A DNA stretch of 64,000 nucleotides from JAVDCA01 sp035293985 (GCA_035293985.1 DATGLS010000054.1:62001-126000); one strand, 5' to 3'; counted from the first letter of the stretch, positions 50,717-59,867 are shown. Program-made: numbers and translations. Notes: a model not told the origin generated them from the letters alone.

Positions 50717-52669
50717 TCACGCGGCGGCGGTGCCGGCTTTCGGCGTGGGCGCGGCATCGGCTTGCGGCGCCGTGCCGGATGCGGCGGCGATGCAGGCGTC
50801 GAGCGCTTCGCGCAGGGAGAATACGTGGCGGTCGGCGGACGCAAGGGCCGGCAGGCGCTCGCGATCGGGCGTATCCTCGTGGCCCCACAGGCCGACCACG
50901 ACGGTCGCGGCGGGAATTCGCTTGCGGATGCGCTGGACCGAGAGGCGCAGATGCGCCGGGCTGGCGCCGAGATCGAGATAGGACAAGCAGACGATCTTCA
51001 CGCCGGCCGTGTCGAGCCGCACGATGTTCGACGACGACACGGCCGCGTCGGTTTCGCAGCGGGATCCGAGGCCGTGCTTTGCGAGCAGCGCCGCGAGCAT
51101 CATGGCGGCGGCGCCATCGAAGGGCCCGCGCCCGGCGACGCACAGGATCGGCGTCCCCGACCATTCGGGCGGCAGATCCTGCAGCAGCGGCAGATCGGGG
51201 AAAGAGGCGGCAGCGCCGTCCGGGTCGCCCGCCGGCTCATCCGCCTGCGCGGCGCCCTCCTTCTCGCGTCGCGGCGCCGGCGTCACGTCGTCATAGTCGG
51301 CGGTGCTCGCGATCAGCTCGCGGATGCCCTCGTTGATGTGCTCGATGTGATCGCCGTCGAGCAACCCGCGCCGCAGGTCGATCTGGGCGAGGATCAGCGC
51401 CTTGAGCGCCACCTGGTCGTAGACATAGGAGAGCGAGCGGCGCCGCAGCGTCTGCTCGGCCTGGTCGACGGCCTCGTCGACATCGCCGGCGAGCGTGCGC
51501 TGATAGAAGCTTTGCGCCGGCGTGAGCGGCGGCTCGTCGCCGATCATGATGTCGAGGAATTCCAAGCCGGGGACATGCCGGCCGATCACGCCCAGGCAGA
51601 CGGTCAGCGGGGTCGAGAGCAAGAGGCCGATCGGCCCCCACAGCCAGGTCCAGAACGTCGCCGCAATGATGATGGCGACGGGCGTCAATCCGGTGCTGTG
51701 GCCGTAGACGAGCGGCTCCAGCACCTGGCCGACGAGCGGCTCGAGCACCAGAAACACGGCGGCGGTCATCAGCGCCATGCTCCAGCCGGGATCGACCGCG
51801 ATCGCCAGCGTGATGGGAAGCGCGGCGGCGATGAAGGCGCCGAGGTAGGGCACGAACCGCAGCAGCATCGCCAGGATGCCGAACAGCGCCGGGTTGGGCA
51901 CGCCGATGAAGGCGAGCGCGATGCCGACGATGGTGCCGAACACGACGTTGAGCAGGGTCTGGGCGAGGAAATAGCGGCTGAGCCGGTAGGCGCCGTCATT
52001 GATGGCGTCGGTGGTGCGCTGCAGGTCGTGCGAGCCGGCGAGGCGAATGAGGCGCGACCTCAGATCCTGGCGCTGCAGCAGGAAGAAGATCACGAAGATG
52101 AGGACGAGGCCCGCCGTCGTCAGCGGCTCGACCAGCGGCTCGAGCACCTGGCGGAGGACCTGCACCGGCGTCGGCTCGGGCTGGCGGATCTCCACCGGCA
52201 CCGGCTTTTGCGGCTCTTCCTTGGGCTGCGGCGGCGCGGCCTGCGGCGGCGCGGCCTGTGGCGCGGGCGGCGTCGGCGCCTGCCGGCGGATCTCCTGGTT
52301 GATGCTGCGCAGGAAATTCGACATCCGCTCGAGCGTGCCGCCGCCCGCGGCGGCGCGCAGCGAGCCGATCTTCGACTCGATATTGAACTGGTATTCCGGC
52401 AGCTTCTGCGCGAGCTGCGTCACCTGCTGGACGAGCAGCGCGCCGATCCCCAGAATGATGACGGAGCTGACCAGCACCACCAGGACCACGGCGGGCGGTC
52501 TCGGCAGTCCCCAGCCGCGCAGCAGCCGGACCGCGGGGGCGAGCAGGAAGGTGAGCAGGATCGCGAGCGCGAGCGGCAGGAAGATCGCCCGCGCGAAATA
52601 AAGCGCCGCGATCACTCCCAGCACCGCCAGCACCGTGATCGACCGCGCGATCGCTGCCTCTGCCCGCAC
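50717..52669 (-). CDS. AI-2E family transporter with extra C-terminal domain
   Basis: The 650-residue product has the AI-2E (PerM/TqsA) membrane part with about eight hydrophobic segments and the conserved RFVPYLGAFIAAALP and PLVGQVLEPLVYGHSTGLTP blocks. A Pro/Gln/Glu-rich stretch near residues 130-165 lies in the first large loop. Residues from about 500 to the end form a soluble domain with GTPILCVAGRGPFDGAAAMMLAALL and VKIVCLSYLDLGASPAH, similar to cobalamin-binding or Rossmann-like folds. The transported compound is unknown. The family's usual length is about 350, so the tail is a true extension. Confidence 0.88.
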   Translation of the reverse strand: MRAEAAIARSITVLAVLGVIAALYFARAIFLPLALAILLTFLLAPAVRLLRGWGLPRPPAVVLVVLVSSVIILGIGALLVQQVTQLAQKLPEYQFNIESKIGSLRAAAGGGTLERMSNFLRSINQEIRRQAPTPPAPQAAPPQAAPPQPKEEPQKPVPVEIRQPEPTPVQVLRQVLEPLVEPLTTAGLVLIFVIFFLLQRQDLRSRLIRLAGSHDLQRTTDAINDGAYRLSRYFLAQTLLNVVFGTIVGIALAFIGVPNPALFGILAMLLRFVPYLGAFIAAALPITLAIAVDPGWSMALMTAAVFLVLEPLVGQVLEPLVYGHSTGLTPVAIIIAATFWTWLWGPIGLLLSTPLTVCLGVIGRHVPGLEFLDIMIGDEPPLTPAQSFYQRTLAGDVDEAVDQAEQTLRRRSLSYVYDQVALKALILAQIDLRRGLLDGDHIEHINEGIRELIASTADYDDVTPAPRREKEGAAQADEPAGDPDGAAASFPDLPLLQDLPPEWSGTPILCVAGRGPFDGAAAMMLAALLAKHGLGSRCETDAAVSSSNIVRLDTAGVKIVCLSYLDLGASPAHLRLSVQRIRKRIPAATVVVGLWGHEDTPDRERLPALASADRHVFSLREALDACIAAASGTAPQADAAPTPKAGTAAA

Positions 52670-52939
52670 GCCACACGTCTCCTGCCGATCGGCAGACGGT
52701 CAATATACTGCGGCTCGGTAAGTTCCGTCATGTCCGATCGCCGCTGCGAATGCTGCGTCATTGCCCGCGAAAGCGGGCAATCCAAGTAACCGCGGAAGCC
52801 GGAAAGGAAGGAAGGGCTGCCCGAGGCGACGTGGAGCCCTCGAGCGTCCGCTTTCGCGGACGATGACGGCGTGGGGTGGGGCTCAAACGCGGGGGGTTTG
52901 GGCGCAGCCCCTTGCGATGGCGTGAGGGCGGCCTATCTA

Positions 52940-52977
52940 CCATCCAGCTGGATGGCATCAGGATGGTAGCAGGATGG
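52940..52977 (+). promoter_or_regulatory. Phased operator of the ribbon-helix-helix regulator
   Basis: The perfect 16-base palindrome CCATCCAGCTGGATGG at 52940-52955 is followed by two more GGATGG half-sites at 52961 and 52972. The three direct copies are spaced by exactly 11 bases, one helical turn. The last overlaps the ATG of the regulator. This is a typical layout for cooperative binding by RHH dimers. Confidence 0.7.
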
Positions 52978-53393
52978 CCGACAACGTGCGGGAGCTGCGG
53001 CCGAAGGCCGGCGACAGCGAGAAGATCACGATCAACATCGGCTACGTCGACCTCGGCCAGGTCGATCTGCTGGTGCGCGAGGGCTTCTATTCCAACCGGA
53101 CCGATTTCATTCGCACCGCGATCCGCAACCAGCTCGAGCGCCACGGCGACGTGGTCAAGCGCTCCGCGACGCGAAAGAGCCTCGATCTCGGCCTGCGGCA
53201 CTACAGCCGTGCGGACCTCGAGGCGGCGCGCGACGCCGGGGAGAAGCTCCGCATCCATGTGCTCGGCCTCGCCAGCATCGCGGCGGACGTGACCCCGGAG
53301 CTCGCGCGCGACGCCATTGCGTCGATCGAGGTGCTGGGCGCGCTGCACGCCAGCGCGGCCGTCAAGGCGGCGCTCGCCGACAGAACGCGCTGA
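52974..53393 (+). CDS. Ribbon-helix-helix (CopG-type) regulator with extended C-terminus
   Basis: The 139-residue product has an RHH core: EKITINIGYVDLGQVDLLVREGFYSNRTDFIRTAIRNQLE at residues 17-57. A C-terminal part of about 80 residues follows (LDLGLRHYSRADLEAARDAGEKLRIHVLGL). No toxin gene is adjacent. It probably represses its own gene through the phased GGATGG sites. The next gene downstream is a PHB-depolymerase-like esterase, 126 bases away in the same direction, and could be a second target. Confidence 0.85.
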   Translation: MADNVRELRPKAGDSEKITINIGYVDLGQVDLLVREGFYSNRTDFIRTAIRNQLERHGDVVKRSATRKSLDLGLRHYSRADLEAARDAGEKLRIHVLGLASIAADVTPELARDAIASIEVLGALHASAAVKAALADRTR

Positions 53394-53519
53394 GCCGCGG
53401 GCGAGGATGTCATCCTGCGCGAAGTACCGCTTGTAGCCGAACGCCAGCACGTTTCTCCCGGAAGCTGGTCGCAAGCCAGGGGACCCCACCACGATGCGAG
53501 CAAGAAGGATCTCTCGCGC

Positions 53520-54803
53520 ATGAGCAAGCCGTTGAACAGAGACGCGATGATGGAGGCGACGCGTCTCGTGCGCGCCGGCCGCCTCGCCGAATCGACCGCG
53601 CTGATCCGGCGCCTGCTGGCGCCGGGGTCCGGCGACGCGCATGAGCGCGCGGGCAAGCCGGCGAGCAAATCAAGCGCCGGCGGGGGGCGGATCATCGACG
53701 CGGAATTTCACATCGTCGAGGAGTCGGACGACACCGGCGCCAATACGGTAGCCGAGCGGCGCGCAATCGCGAGCCGACCGGTAGACGCGGGCGGCGGGGC
53801 GACGAGCGAGCCGACGCAGCCGGTGTGGTCCGGGCTGCGCGGCCTGGTCGATCGCATCAAACGCCGCGCGGCGCGCGGACTGCACGGCCTGCGGCAGCCG
53901 GGCCCGGCGCCGACGCCGGAGATCGTGCCGCCGGGCGGGCGGTTCGTCGAGGCGATCTACGCCAACGCCGCGGGCCGGCGCGCCTACAAGCTCTATATCC
54001 CAAGCGGCTATCGCGGGCAGGCGGTGCCGCTCGTCGTGATGCTGCACGGCTGCACCCAGTCGCCCGACGATTTCGCCGCCGGTACACGCATGAACCTGGT
54101 GGCCGAGCAACACACCTGCCTCGTCGTCTATCCGGCGCAGAGCAGCGAGGCGAACGCGGCGAAATGCTGGAACTGGTTTCGCCCGGGCGATCAGCGGCGC
54201 GGGCAGGGTGAACCCTCGATCATCGCCGGCATCACGCGCGCGGTGATGCGCGACCATGCGGTCGATCCGCAACGCGTCTATATCGGCGGCCTGTCGGCCG
54301 GCGGCGCCGCCGCCGCCGTGATGGGAGCGGCGTATCCGGATCTCTATGCGGCGATGGGCGTGCACTCCGGCCTTGCGTGCGGGGCGGCGCGCGACGTGCC
54401 ATCGGCGTTCGCGGCGATGCGGCAAGGCCCGTCCGGCGCGGCTTCCAGCAGCGGGATCGCGGGCGGCGAAGAGGGGCGCAGCGTTCCTACCATCGTCTTC
54501 CATGGCGATGCCGACAGCACGGTGCATCCGCGCAACGGCGGCCATGTGATCGCGCAGGCCAGAGGCGCGACGCGCGCGACCGTGCAGGTGCAACGCGGCC
54601 GCAGCGAGGGCGGACACGCCTATACGCGCACGATCCATCGCGATGCGACGGGGCGCACGATCGTCGAGCAGTGGGAGATCCATGGTGCCGGACACGCGTG
54701 GTCGGGCGGCAGCCCGGCCGGCTCCTACACCGATCCGCGCGGCCCGGACGCCGCGCGGGAGATGCTGCGGTTCTTTCTGGAGCATCGGATCGCGGGGCTG
54801 TGA
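53520..54803 (+). CDS. PHB depolymerase family esterase
   Basis: The 427-residue product has an N-terminal region of about 140 residues that is Ala/Gly/Arg-rich and without a clear signal peptide. The alpha/beta-hydrolase domain follows: VVMLHGCTQSPDDFAAGTRMN (oxyanion side), the lipase box GLSAGG near residue 260, the Asp in HGDADSTVHPRNG and the His in GAGHAWSGG. This is the LpqC/PHB-depolymerase family. It cleaves polyhydroxyalkanoate or other esters; with no export signal the substrate may be intracellular. Confidence 0.9.
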   Translation: MSKPLNRDAMMEATRLVRAGRLAESTALIRRLLAPGSGDAHERAGKPASKSSAGGGRIIDAEFHIVEESDDTGANTVAERRAIASRPVDAGGGATSEPTQPVWSGLRGLVDRIKRRAARGLHGLRQPGPAPTPEIVPPGGRFVEAIYANAAGRRAYKLYIPSGYRGQAVPLVVMLHGCTQSPDDFAAGTRMNLVAEQHTCLVVYPAQSSEANAAKCWNWFRPGDQRRGQGEPSIIAGITRAVMRDHAVDPQRVYIGGLSAGGAAAAVMGAAYPDLYAAMGVHSGLACGAARDVPSAFAAMRQGPSGAASSSGIAGGEEGRSVPTIVFHGDADSTVHPRNGGHVIAQARGATRATVQVQRGRSEGGHAYTRTIHRDATGRTIVEQWEIHGAGHAWSGGSPAGSYTDPRGPDAAREMLRFFLEHRIAGL

Positions 54804-54813
54804 CGCGGTGATT

Positions 54814-54892
54814 CGGCTTGCTCCGAGCAAGCGGCGCCCCCACCCGGCCCCCCTGCCATTCGCTTCGCGAATGGGGGGAGGGGAGCGCCCCG
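54814..54892. repeat. REP-like palindrome
   Basis: GCTCCGAGCAAGCGGCGCCCC leads to CCATTCGCTTCGCGAATGGGG and GGAGGGGAGCGCCC. It lies between convergent genes. Confidence 0.7.
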
Positions 54893-54972
54893 AATGGATC
54901 GCCGGCGAGGTACCACGCGCTGTGTGCCAAGTGGCGCCAGCGAAAGCGCGGCCATGACGAGAAGGAGGTGGG

Positions 54973-56142
54973 CTACGCCGCGAGCGCGCGCATCTCGGTG
55001 AAGAGATCGCGCTTTCCTTCGAAGCCGATGCCGGGGAGGTCGGGCATGGTGATGTGGCCGTCCTCGACCTCGACGCTGTCCGGGAAGCCGCCGTAGGGCT
55101 GGAACAGGTCGGGGTAGCTCTCGTTGCCGCCGAGCCCGAGGCCGGCCGCGATGTTGAGCGACATCTGGTGGCCGCCATGTGGGATGCAGCGGCGTCGGGA
55201 CCAGCCGCAGGTGGCGAGCACCGCGAGGGTGCGCTCGTACTCGACGAGGCCGTACGAAAGCGCGCAGTCGAACTGCAGCCAGTCGCGGTCCGGGCGCATG
55301 CCGCCGTAGCGGATCAAGTTGCGCGCATCCTGGTGGCTGAACAGGTTCTCGCCCGTCGCCATCGGGCCCGGATAGTATTCGGCAAGCGCCGCCTGGAGCG
55401 CAAAATCGAGCGGATCGCCGGCCTCCTCGTACCAGAAGAGCGGATAGGCGCGCAGCATCTTGGCGTAGGCGATGGCGGTGTCGAGATCGAAGCGGCCGTT
55501 GGCGTCGACCGCAAGGCGGGCGCGGTCGCCGATCTCGGCGAGCACCGCCTCGATGCGCGCGCGGTCCTCCTCGATCGGTGCGCCGCCGATCTTCATCTTC
55601 ACCACGGTGTAGCCGCGCTCGACGTAGGAGCGCATCTCGGCGCGCAGGGCGTCGAGGTCCTTGCCCGGGTAGTAGTAGCCGCCGGCGGCGTAGACGAAGA
55701 CGCGCGGGTCGGCGGTGCGGCCATGGCGCTCGGCGAGCAGGCGAAACAGCGGCTTGCCGGCGATCTTGGCGGTGGCGTCCCACACCGCCATGTCGATGGT
55801 GCCGACCGCGACCGAGCGCTCGCCGTGGCCGCCCGGCTTCTCGTTCGCCATCATGGCGGTCCAGATGCGGTGGGGATCGAGGTTGGCGCCGCCGTCGTCG
55901 AGCAGGCTCCTCGGATCGGCGGCGAGGATGCGATCGGCGAAGCGCTCGCGGATGAGGCCGCCCTGGCCGTAGCGGCCGTTGGAGTTGAAGCCGTAGCCGA
56001 CCACCCGCTTGCCGTCGCGCACCACGTCGGTGACCAGGGCGACCAGGCTGGTCGTCATCCTGGTGAAGTCGATGTAGGCGTTGCGGATCGGCGAGGCGAT
56101 CGGCTTGGTGACTTCCTTCACCTCGAGGATGCGGACCGACAT
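54973..56142 (-). CDS. tarD: D(-)-tartrate dehydratase (enolase superfamily)
   Basis: From the ATG at 56142, with AAGGAG upstream, the product is 389 residues. It opens MSVRILEVKEVTKPIASPIR and follows the Bradyrhizobium TarD enzyme closely as I remember it, including the same length. The enolase-superfamily residues are in VVKMKIGG (lysine), VDANGRFDLD, FWYEEAGDPLD, TGENLFSHQDARN (metal ligands) and CIPHGGHQMSLN (histidine). It dehydrates D-tartrate to oxaloacetate. The Bug-type binding protein at 56568 is divergent and could bind a related dicarboxylate; this link is inference. Confidence 0.88.
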   Translation of the reverse strand: MSVRILEVKEVTKPIASPIRNAYIDFTRMTTSLVALVTDVVRDGKRVVGYGFNSNGRYGQGGLIRERFADRILAADPRSLLDDGGANLDPHRIWTAMMANEKPGGHGERSVAVGTIDMAVWDATAKIAGKPLFRLLAERHGRTADPRVFVYAAGGYYYPGKDLDALRAEMRSYVERGYTVVKMKIGGAPIEEDRARIEAVLAEIGDRARLAVDANGRFDLDTAIAYAKMLRAYPLFWYEEAGDPLDFALQAALAEYYPGPMATGENLFSHQDARNLIRYGGMRPDRDWLQFDCALSYGLVEYERTLAVLATCGWSRRRCIPHGGHQMSLNIAAGLGLGGNESYPDLFQPYGGFPDSVEVEDGHITMPDLPGIGFEGKRDLFTEMRALAA

Positions 56143-56224
56143 TATTTGCTCCTTGTCCCGTTGATCGCGCTTAGATCGAGCCGCCGCCGCAGACGGCGCC
56201 CTCACACCCGGATCGGGCTTGTCC

Positions 56225-56345
56225 GATCTCGGCATTCGCAACGTCATGACCGCGAAAGCGCCGCGAAAGCGGGCATCCACGTCCTCGCTGCGAAAAGCAA
56301 GCAAGACGTGGATGGCCGGCCAAGCCCGGCCCCGACAGGCACCAA
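56225..56345. repeat. GTCATG...CATCCACGTC dispersed repeat
   Basis: ACGTCATGACCGCGAAAGCG and GCGGGCATCCACGTCCTCGC are followed by AAGACGTGGATGGCCGGCC and AAGCCCGGCCCCGAC. It belongs to the family of 29740 and 37985. It occupies the divergent region between tarD and the Bug gene. Confidence 0.65.
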
Positions 56346-56386
56346 AGCCCGCCTTGTCGTGGCCGGTCGCGCCACGTAGCTTGCAG

Positions 56387-56458
56387 GGTGCCGGCCTGGG
56401 TGCCGGCCTGGGTGCCGGCCTGGGTACCGGCCTGGGCGCCGGCCTGGGCGCCGGCCTG
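56387..56458. repeat. Tandem array of a 12-base unit, six copies
   Basis: GGTGCCGGCCTG occurs three times exactly, then once as GGTACCGGCCTG and twice as GGCGCCGGCCTG. It lies between tarD and the Bug gene. No ribosome binding site suggests translation, although the unit is a multiple of three and stays open in several frames. Confidence 0.9.
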
Positions 56459-56567
56459 GGCCGAAATGCCACATGGGCTGCGCCGCGCTCCTCGCTCGAT
56501 CATTCTCCAGCTGTCACCACAATCATCGTTCGCCTCGCGCAACGCCGACGCATCCTCGAGAGACATC

Positions 56568-57560
56568 ATGAACATCGCCCGTCGCCGCTTCCTGCATCTC
56601 ACCGCGACCGCCGCCGTCATTCCCGCGGTGTTGCCGGCGCTCTCCGGCACCGCGCGGGCCGAGGACGCCTATCCGTCGCGCCCCGTGCACCTCATCGTCT
56701 TCTACGCTGCGGGCGGGGGCAACGACATCATCGCGCGCCTGATGGGGCAGTGGCTGTCGCAGCGGCTCGGGCAATCGTTCGTCATCGAGAACCGGCCCGG
56801 CGGCGGCGGCAACATCGGGACCGAGTATGTCGCCCGCGCTGCGGCCGATGGCTACACGCTGATCCTGAGCTCGACCGCGAACGTGGTGAATGCGTCGCTC
56901 TACCCCAACCTGAGCTTCGACTTCCTGCGCGATTTCGCGCCGGTCGCCAGCATCAGCTACGAGCCCAACATCATGGTGGTCAATCCATCGGTGCCGGCGA
57001 AGACGGTCCCCGAGTTCATCGCCTATGCCAAGGCCAATCCGGGCAAGCTCAACTTCGGATCGGCCGGCATCGGCTCCTCGCAGCAGATGTCGGGCGAGAT
57101 GTTCAAGATGATGGCCGGGGTCGAGATGACGCACGTGCCGTTCCGCGGCACGGCGCCGGCGCTGACCGCGCTGCTCGGCAATCAGGTGCAGCTCATGTTC
57201 GGCAGCATGCCGGCGACGCTGCCCTACGTGAAATCGGGCAAGCTGCGGGCGCTGGCGGTGACGACGGCGAAGCGCTCGGACGCGTTGCCGGATGTCCCGA
57301 CGGTGGGCGAGTTCCTGCCGGGCTTCGATGCCAGCGTCTATTATGGGATATGCGCGCCGAAGAACACGCCGGCCGCGGTCATCGACAAGCTCAACAAGGA
57401 GATCAATGCGGGTCTCGCCGATCCGGGGCTCAAGAAGAAGCTGCTCGATCTCGGCAGCACCGTGCTGCCGGGGTCGCCGGCGGATTTCGGCAAGTTTCTG
57501 GCGAACGAGACCGAGAAGTGGGCGAAGGTGGTGAAGTTCGCGCACATCAAGGCGGAGTGA
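56568..57560 (+). CDS. Bug family substrate-binding protein
   Basis: From the ATG at 56568 the product is 330 residues. A twin-arginine-like signal (MNIARRRFLHLTATAAVIPA) ends near ARAED. The family motif is PVHLIVFYAAGGGNDIIARLM near residue 39, then GSAGIGSSQQMSGEMFKMM and VPFRGTAPALTALLG. It binds a carboxylate in the periplasm. The divergent tarD gene suggests tartrate or a relative as ligand. The longer frame from 56388 reads through the tandem array and is rejected. Confidence 0.92.
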   Translation: MNIARRRFLHLTATAAVIPAVLPALSGTARAEDAYPSRPVHLIVFYAAGGGNDIIARLMGQWLSQRLGQSFVIENRPGGGGNIGTEYVARAAADGYTLILSSTANVVNASLYPNLSFDFLRDFAPVASISYEPNIMVVNPSVPAKTVPEFIAYAKANPGKLNFGSAGIGSSQQMSGEMFKMMAGVEMTHVPFRGTAPALTALLGNQVQLMFGSMPATLPYVKSGKLRALAVTTAKRSDALPDVPTVGEFLPGFDASVYYGICAPKNTPAAVIDKLNKEINAGLADPGLKKKLLDLGSTVLPGSPADFGKFLANETEKWAKVVKFAHIKAE

Positions 57561-57617
57561 ATCTCGCGCCGGTGCGATGTCCGAGTTCGGTCGGGTGGCG
57601 CGCAACACCATATGGGC

Positions 57618-57745
57618 GCCTTCCCCACTTGCTCAGAGCAAGCGGCGCCCCCCATCCGCCTTCGCCCTTCGGGTCAGGGCGGACAGACCCCCCCGACCCC
57701 TCCTCCCACGCTCTGCGCGTGGGGGGAGGGGAGCGCGGGCACTTT
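57618..57745. repeat. REP-like palindrome
   Basis: TTGCTCAGAGCAAGCGGCGCC leads to CCTTCGCCCTTCGGGTCAGGGCGG and then CCCACGCTCTGCGCGTGGGG. Two palindromes stand in one element. It is the longest copy in the window. Confidence 0.7.
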
Positions 57746-57791
57746 GCTTGCCTTACGCCGCATGTTGGTATCCGATCGATCAGGGCGACCA

Positions 57792-58334
57792 ATGACCAGG
57801 CTTGCTTTTCTCTGCGTCGCGTTGCTGATGGCGGCGCCGGGCGGCGCGGCGGCGGCCGATTGCGTGTCGCTTGGGGATGAACCGCACGATATCGGCCCGT
57901 GCACGCGCGTCGATTCCGCCGGGCAATGGTGGGTCAAGGCCGAGTACCTGCACGCCCTGACGTTCGACGAGCAGGGCATCGCCGCGGTCTGGATCCGCGC
58001 CATCCAACGCTTTCACTACGTCGGGCGCGACGGGCGTATGGCGCCGGTCATCACCTTCGACAACGGGCCGGATTACTTCGTCGAAGGGCTGGCGCGAACG
58101 CCGCTCGGCGGCAGGATCGGCTATATCGACCGGTCGCTGCGGGTGGTGATACCGCCGCGCTATGACTGGGGCTCTCCGTTCGAGCACGGCAGGGCAGCGG
58201 TGTGCAACGGCTGCGTGCCGAAACGTGAGGGCGAGCACGTGTTCATGGAAGGCGGTCTGTGGGGACTGATCGACCGCGACGGTCGCGAGATCGTGCCGCT
58301 GAAGTATCGGTCCGCGGAAGAGCTGCCGAAGTGA
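57792..58334 (+). CDS. WG-repeat-type exported protein
   Basis: The 180-residue product has a signal peptide ending near GAAAADC. The rest contains GRIGYIDRSLRVVIPPRYDWGSPFEHGRAAVC and GGLWGLIDRDGREIVPLKYR, two WG (KWG) repeats, which form beta units. Such repeats serve in protein contacts on the cell surface or in the periplasm. Four cysteines lie in pairs. The function is unknown. Confidence 0.8.
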   Translation: MTRLAFLCVALLMAAPGGAAAADCVSLGDEPHDIGPCTRVDSAGQWWVKAEYLHALTFDEQGIAAVWIRAIQRFHYVGRDGRMAPVITFDNGPDYFVEGLARTPLGGRIGYIDRSLRVVIPPRYDWGSPFEHGRAAVCNGCVPKREGEHVFMEGGLWGLIDRDGREIVPLKYRSAEELPK

Positions 58335-58487
58335 GGCTGCGAGGGAGCGCTGGCGCGCTCGCCGCCCGGCGCATACGGACCGTGAGGTGCGGCTTCCAAG
58401 ATCGGCCATGAGATCGGCCAAATTTGCTTTACTGAGCTAATTATCATATATCGTCCAGATATTTACTAATCATCAGAATCGGCCAAA

Positions 58488-59684
58488 ATGCTTGTACTCG
58501 AAACCCCGCAACACATTGAGCCCACGCGGCTCGAAGCCACCCCGGCCACCGTCGCCGACGCAGTCGCCGAGCTCTCCGCCGAGACTGCCGTGCTGGGCGC
58601 CGCCCTGCATCCGCGCACGGCGGCGAACCTCGCCGATCTCGTGCGGGTGATGAACGCGTACTACAGCAACCTCATCGAAGGCCACGTCACGCATCCGCGC
58701 GACATCGTGCGGGCGCTGGCGGGCGAGCTCGACACCGACCAGACGCGCCGCAATCTCCAGATCGAGGCGGCCGCCCATGTGCGCGTGCAAGCCGAGCTCG
58801 ATCGAATGGGCCGCGAGGACCACCTGCCCGAGCCGGCCTCGCGCGATTTCCTGCGCTGGCTGCACCGCGAATTCTACGGTGAGGCGCCCGCCGAGATGCT
58901 CGTCATCCGCGGAGCGGATCGCGCCATCCGCATGGAGCCGGGCGCCTGGCGCTCGCGCCCCGAGCATGAAGTTGCGGTCGGGCGGCACATGCCGCCGTCG
59001 AGCGAACGGGTCGAGGATTTCATGGTCTACTTCGAGGAGCACTATCGGTTCGCCGGGCTCGGCAAAGCCTCGCGCGTGCTCGCGATTGCGGCCGCGCATC
59101 ATCGATTCAACTATATTCATCCGTTCCCCGACGGGAATGGGCGCGTGAGCCGGCTCATGAGCCACGCCATGGCGCACGCGGCCGGCATCGGCGCGCACGG
59201 GTTGTGGTCGATCTCACGCGGGCTTGCGCGCGGCATCGAGAGCCGCGGCGAGTACAAGCGAATGATGGATCACGCCGACATGCCGCGGCAGGGCGACCTG
59301 GACGGCCGCGGCAATCTCTCGCAACGGGCGCTCGCAGATTTCACGCTCTGGTTCCTGCAGGTCGCGCTCGACCAGGTGCGATTCATGTCGGCGCTCCTCG
59401 CGCTCGATACGCTGGCGCTGCGGTTGCGCACTTATGTCGAGCGCAGCGAGACGCTCAGGCCCCAGGCAGGACGCCTTCTGGAGGAAGCTTTGACTCGCGG
59501 CGCGTTCGAGCGCGGGGAGGCGGCGCGCATCACCGGATTGCCGGAGCGCACGGCGCGCCGCGTCGTCAACGATGTGGTCGCGCACGGGCTGCTCGGGTCG
59601 GACACGCCGAAAGGGCCGCTGTCGCTGCGGTTTCCGGAAGATGCTCTCGACGTGTTGTTTCCGCGACTGTTTCCGGAGACGTAG
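58488..59684 (+). CDS. Fic family protein with built-in inhibitory motif
   Basis: The 398-residue product has NAYYSNLIEGHVTHPRDI near residue 62. SNLIEG matches the Fic inhibitory motif [S/T]xxxE[G/N], so this is a class II, self-inhibited Fic. The active-site motif HPFPDGNGRVSR lies near residue 210. A C-terminal winged-helix-like part (RITGLPERTARRVVNDVVAHG) could bind DNA. It probably modifies target proteins with AMP. The upstream 70 bases are AT-rich with TTATCATATATC, a likely promoter. Confidence 0.92.
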   Translation: MLVLETPQHIEPTRLEATPATVADAVAELSAETAVLGAALHPRTAANLADLVRVMNAYYSNLIEGHVTHPRDIVRALAGELDTDQTRRNLQIEAAAHVRVQAELDRMGREDHLPEPASRDFLRWLHREFYGEAPAEMLVIRGADRAIRMEPGAWRSRPEHEVAVGRHMPPSSERVEDFMVYFEEHYRFAGLGKASRVLAIAAAHHRFNYIHPFPDGNGRVSRLMSHAMAHAAGIGAHGLWSISRGLARGIESRGEYKRMMDHADMPRQGDLDGRGNLSQRALADFTLWFLQVALDQVRFMSALLALDTLALRLRTYVERSETLRPQAGRLLEEALTRGAFERGEAARITGLPERTARRVVNDVVAHGLLGSDTPKGPLSLRFPEDALDVLFPRLFPET

Positions 59685-59867
59685 TGGAATTGCGAACGGC
59701 TCCCTTGATTCAGCCGCCCATGCGGCGCCTTCGAACGTCGCGTCGTGAGCGCGGGGCAGCGCCGGCGCTGTGCCCACCTTGCGGTGCAGGCACGCATGCG
59801 CCGCCCAGGATGGCCGGACTCCCGCTTGGCCGAGAAAGGGCGCAAGGTGGCCCATGGAGAAGAGGCC

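Noticed and set aside
49190..52789. Open frame of 1199 codons on the plus strand
   Set aside because: It crosses the zinc-ribbon and Crp/Fnr genes and runs antisense to the AI-2E permease. Its Arg/Ala/Gly-rich product has no family features. Long shadow frames are expected at this GC content.
56388..56567. Proline/tryptophan repeat extension of the second Bug protein
   Set aside because: It is the translated tandem array. A proper signal peptide begins at 56568.
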